This document shows, piece after piece, positions 7,054 to 8,577 of a stretch of DNA of 8,577 bases (positions are counted from its first letter, which is position 1; every line of letters starts with the position of its first letter). This DNA comes from Candidatus Peribacterales bacterium (lineage in GTDB: Bacteria > Patescibacteriota > Gracilibacteria > Peribacterales > Peribacteraceae). The notes below the pieces were generated by a model, which was given only the letters and a program-made list of their open reading frames with translations, had not been told where the DNA came from and did not search any database. The translations under genes were made by a program, and so were the position numbers. The stretch covers positions 1 to 8,577 of the forward strand of contig JAGVCI010000044.1 of NCBI GenBank assembly GCA_020059985.1. The letters are read 5' to 3'.

Positions 7054-7085
7054 GTGTCATGGTGAGCACGGTCGAACCATGACAC
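7054..7085. repeat. REP-like palindrome A
   Basis: The 32-base element has perfect 10-base arms, GTGTCATGGT and ACCATGACAC, around the loop GAGCACGGTCGA. It is separated by one base from a second element of the same length and design at 7087. It lies just downstream of the RNHCP stop and could shield mRNA ends, but it lacks the T run of an intrinsic terminator. Confidence 0.85.
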
Positions 7086-7086
7086 G

Positions 7087-7118
7087 GTGTCATCCTTCGA
7101 CTGGGCTCAGGATGACAC
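7087..7118. repeat. REP-like palindrome B, inverted relative to A, overlapping the RNHCP stop
   Basis: The 32-base element has perfect arms GTGTCATCCT and AGGATGACAC. Read on the minus strand it has the same layout as element A: GTGTCAT, a variable base pair doublet, TGAGC, then GTCGA and the return arm. The core CCTGAGC...GTCGAAGG resembles dispersed palindromes seen in many bacterial genomes. Its minus-strand reading GTG TCA TCC TGA forms the last codons and the stop of the RNHCP gene. Confidence 0.85.
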
Positions 7119-7418
7119 GTCTCTATTTTCCATAAATCGCGTGAGTTCATCATCTGGGGCTGCTTTGTTCGCAATGTTCTTCCCGCACTTCTCACATTCG
7201 TGGACGAGTTTCCATCCTTTTCTGCCATCCTGATCAAGCTCGATGGGCTTCATTAAACCTCCGCAAAGGGAAGCGCGATCACCAGGGCCTTCGTTATCGA
7301 CGTGCTTTGACCAGAGGCAGATGGGGCAGTGATTTCGATAGGATCCCTTCTCCAGGGGATCGACCGAAGCCCCACAATGCTCACACACGAACGGTTCCTG
7401 ACGAGCGATGAAGACCAT
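7107..7418 (-). CDS. RNHCP-domain zinc-binding protein
   Basis: The 103-residue protein carries the name-giving motif RNHCP (residues 28-32). It has three CxxC pairs: C12/C15, C31/C34 (CPICLWSKHVD) and C75/C78, plus C52 in GDRASLCGGLM. This is the RNHCP domain family, small cytoplasmic zinc-ribbon proteins of unknown biochemical role, possibly nucleic-acid binding. The ATG shares one base with the ychF stop (TAATG), so translation is very probably coupled to ychF, and no separate ribosome site is needed. The last residues, VSS, and the TGA stop come from palindrome B, so the native C-terminus may have been altered; the conserved core up to about residue 85 is intact. Confidence 0.88.
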   Translation of the reverse strand: MVFIARQEPFVCEHCGASVDPLEKGSYRNHCPICLWSKHVDNEGPGDRASLCGGLMKPIELDQDGRKGWKLVHECEKCGKNIANKAAPDDELTRFMENRDVSS

Positions 7419-8509
7419 TAGACGTTGAAGCGGAAGTGCATCACGTCGCCATCTTTCACGATGTACTCTTTGCCTTCGCTGCGCATCTTGCCCGCGGCTT
7501 TGGCGCCCTGCTCGCCACCTCCGGCGACGTAATCCTCAAAACCAATGGTCTCTGCGCGGATGAAGCCTTTCTCGAAATCCGTGTGGATGGCACCTGCGGC
7601 CTGCGGCGCTGTGGATCCCTTTTTGATCGTCCAGGCGCGCACTTCCATAGGACCTGCGGTGAAGAAGGTGATATAGCCGAGTGCTTCGTACGCACCGCGG
7701 ATGAGTCTGTCGAGACCAGAAGAGGTGACACCGAGGCCGGCCAAGAATTCCGCAGCTTCGTCAGGCGCAAGATCCTGGAGATCTTCTTCGATCTTTGCGG
7801 AGATTGCGACGGCCTGGTCTGTGTCTTTCAGTTGGAGCTTCTGTCGGAGCATCTCCTCTGTCACGGTTGCCAGCTGATCCTCGGCGACGTTCACCGCGAA
7901 GACCACAGGTTTTCCGGTGAGCAGAGAGAACGAAGAGGCGATTGGTCGTTCATCATCCGCGAGTGCGACAGTCGAAGCAGGCTTTCCCTCCGCAAGTGCC
8001 TTCTTGATCTTCTCGAGCACGGCAACTTCCTTCATTTTCTCCTTATCACCCGTGCGTGCACCGCCCGCGGATTTATCGAGTCTCTTCTCCACGATCTCGA
8101 GATCCGCGAGAGCGAGTTCTGTTTCAATCGTTTCGCGATCACGCTTCGGATCCACCGATCCCTCGACGTGCAAAATGTCTCCACTTTCAAAGAGACGAAC
8201 CACGTGACAGATCGCATTCACCTCACGGATCGCGGCGAGGAATTGATTACCGAGTCCTTCTCCTTTGTGTGCGCCCTTCACGAGTCCAGCGATATCGACG
8301 AATTCCACCGCTGCTGGGACGATCTTTTCTGGGTGCACCAGACCCGCGAGTGTTTGTAGTCTCGCATCTGGAACGGCAACGATGCCGACGTTCGGATCGA
8401 TCGTGCAGAACGGGTAATTGGCCGCGGCGGCGGTGCCGCGCGTGAGGGCATTGAATATCGTCGATTTGCCCACGTTCGGCAGTCCCACGATGCCGCATTT
8501 AAAACCCAT
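7418..8509 (-). CDS. ychF: Redox-regulated Obg-family ATPase YchF
   Basis: YchF (the bacterial OLA1 homologue) is a ribosome-associated P-loop protein of the Obg group that prefers ATP over GTP. The 363-residue length is normal for the family. Visible motifs are the P loop GLPNVGKST (residues 9-17), the effector region YPFCTIDPN (32-40), and switch II DIAGLVKGAHKGEGLGNQFL (72-91). NVAE (207-210) takes the place of the GTPase NKxD motif and explains relaxed nucleotide specificity. A coiled-coil-forming helical insert lies near residues 120-180. A C-terminal TGS domain follows, with VRAWTIKKGSTAPQAAGAIH, IHTDFEKGFIRAE and the ending VKDGDVMHFRFNV. The start at 8509 fits the conserved MGFKCGIVG beginning and has a good Shine-Dalgarno sequence. 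RNHCP follows in an overlapping operon. Confidence 0.97.
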   Translation of the reverse strand: MGFKCGIVGLPNVGKSTIFNALTRGTAAAANYPFCTIDPNVGIVAVPDARLQTLAGLVHPEKIVPAAVEFVDIAGLVKGAHKGEGLGNQFLAAIREVNAICHVVRLFESGDILHVEGSVDPKRDRETIETELALADLEIVEKRLDKSAGGARTGDKEKMKEVAVLEKIKKALAEGKPASTVALADDERPIASSFSLLTGKPVVFAVNVAEDQLATVTEEMLRQKLQLKDTDQAVAISAKIEEDLQDLAPDEAAEFLAGLGVTSSGLDRLIRGAYEALGYITFFTAGPMEVRAWTIKKGSTAPQAAGAIHTDFEKGFIRAETIGFEDYVAGGGEQGAKAAGKMRSEGKEYIVKDGDVMHFRFNV

Positions 8510-8515
8510 TTAAAA

Positions 8516-8522
8516 CCCCCTT
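8516..8522 (-). promoter_or_regulatory. Ribosome binding site of ychF
   Basis: On the minus strand AAGGGGG lies 6 bases (TTTTAA) before the ATG at 8509. It is the only clear Shine-Dalgarno-like site in the window and supports that start. Confidence 0.7.
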
Positions 8523-8564
8523 ATTTTAGTCACCAGGACAGCAAATTACTTATTTTAGTCACCA
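8520..8564. repeat. Direct repeat in the ychF leader
   Basis: CTTATTTTAGTCACCA occurs at 8520-8535 and 8549-8564, a 16-base perfect match with a 29-base period. A further AGTCACCA follows at 8565-8572. On the minus strand each unit reads TGGTGACTAAAATAAG, and TAAAAT could serve as a -10 element. The first unit abuts the ychF Shine-Dalgarno sequence. The array may continue beyond the window. Confidence 0.75.
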
Positions 8565-8577
8565 AGTCACCATGTCA

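Noticed and set aside
7054..7118. CRISPR array
   Set aside because: There are only two palindromic units, inverted to each other and one base apart, with no spacers.
7054..7118. Intrinsic terminator of the ychF-RNHCP operon
   Set aside because: The hairpins are strong, but no T run follows on the minus strand; they are better described as REP-like elements.
7436..8359. 307-codon plus-strand frame opposite ychF
   Set aside because: It is fully antisense to the well-conserved ychF gene, and its product is Cys/His/Arg-rich with no family features.

Overview
The window is bacterial chromosome, mostly GC-moderate housekeeping genes, with one clearly AT-rich gene set into them. Nothing here fixes the species. 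Standard stop codons are used, Shine-Dalgarno sequences are often missing, and the deoxyribonucleotide supply depends on a B12-type (class II) reductase. An RNHCP-domain zinc protein sits behind ychF. A little-studied or candidate-phylum lineage would fit, but that is inference only.

Layout, left to right. Bases 1-152 are the C-terminus of elongation factor G (fusA, +). Twenty bases later comes ribD (+), the bifunctional riboflavin deaminase/reductase, which looks short at its C-terminus. Converging on it, and overlapping its last 14 bases, is an AT-rich gene on the minus strand. It carries a HEPN-type motif of the Apea-like kind, so it is a candidate RNase toxin or defence protein. Immediately upstream of that gene, on the same strand, is a flavodoxin-fold NAD(P)H:FMN/quinone reductase. 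Its stop codon is 5 bases from the HEPN start, so the two are probably co-transcribed.

The 228-base gap between the flavin reductase (-) and the large nrdJ gene (+) holds two 16-bp palindromes that match the NrdR box. They are 33 bp apart start to start, just in front of nrdJ. This is the classic arrangement for NrdR repression of ribonucleotide reductase, and it also favours the ATG at 3107 as the nrdJ start. nrdJ encodes a B12-dependent class II reductase of 1135 residues with the full Cys set, an internal EGAPH duplication, a TSCPD domain and a Cys-rich tail. A hairpin terminator follows it.

Right of nrdJ are a small unrecognised minus-strand gene (84 residues), a roughly 290-base stretch with no convincing gene, and two adjacent 32-bp palindromic REP-like elements. 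The elements differ by compensatory changes in the stem. One of them runs into the RNHCP gene and supplies its stop codon. RNHCP overlaps the stop of ychF (TAATG), so ychF-RNHCP is a translationally coupled minus-strand operon. The window ends in the ychF leader, which carries a 16-bp direct repeat.

The points most worth following are the NrdR tandem boxes, the AT-rich HEPN gene at the broken-looking ribD end, and the paired covarying palindromes that rewrite a gene end.
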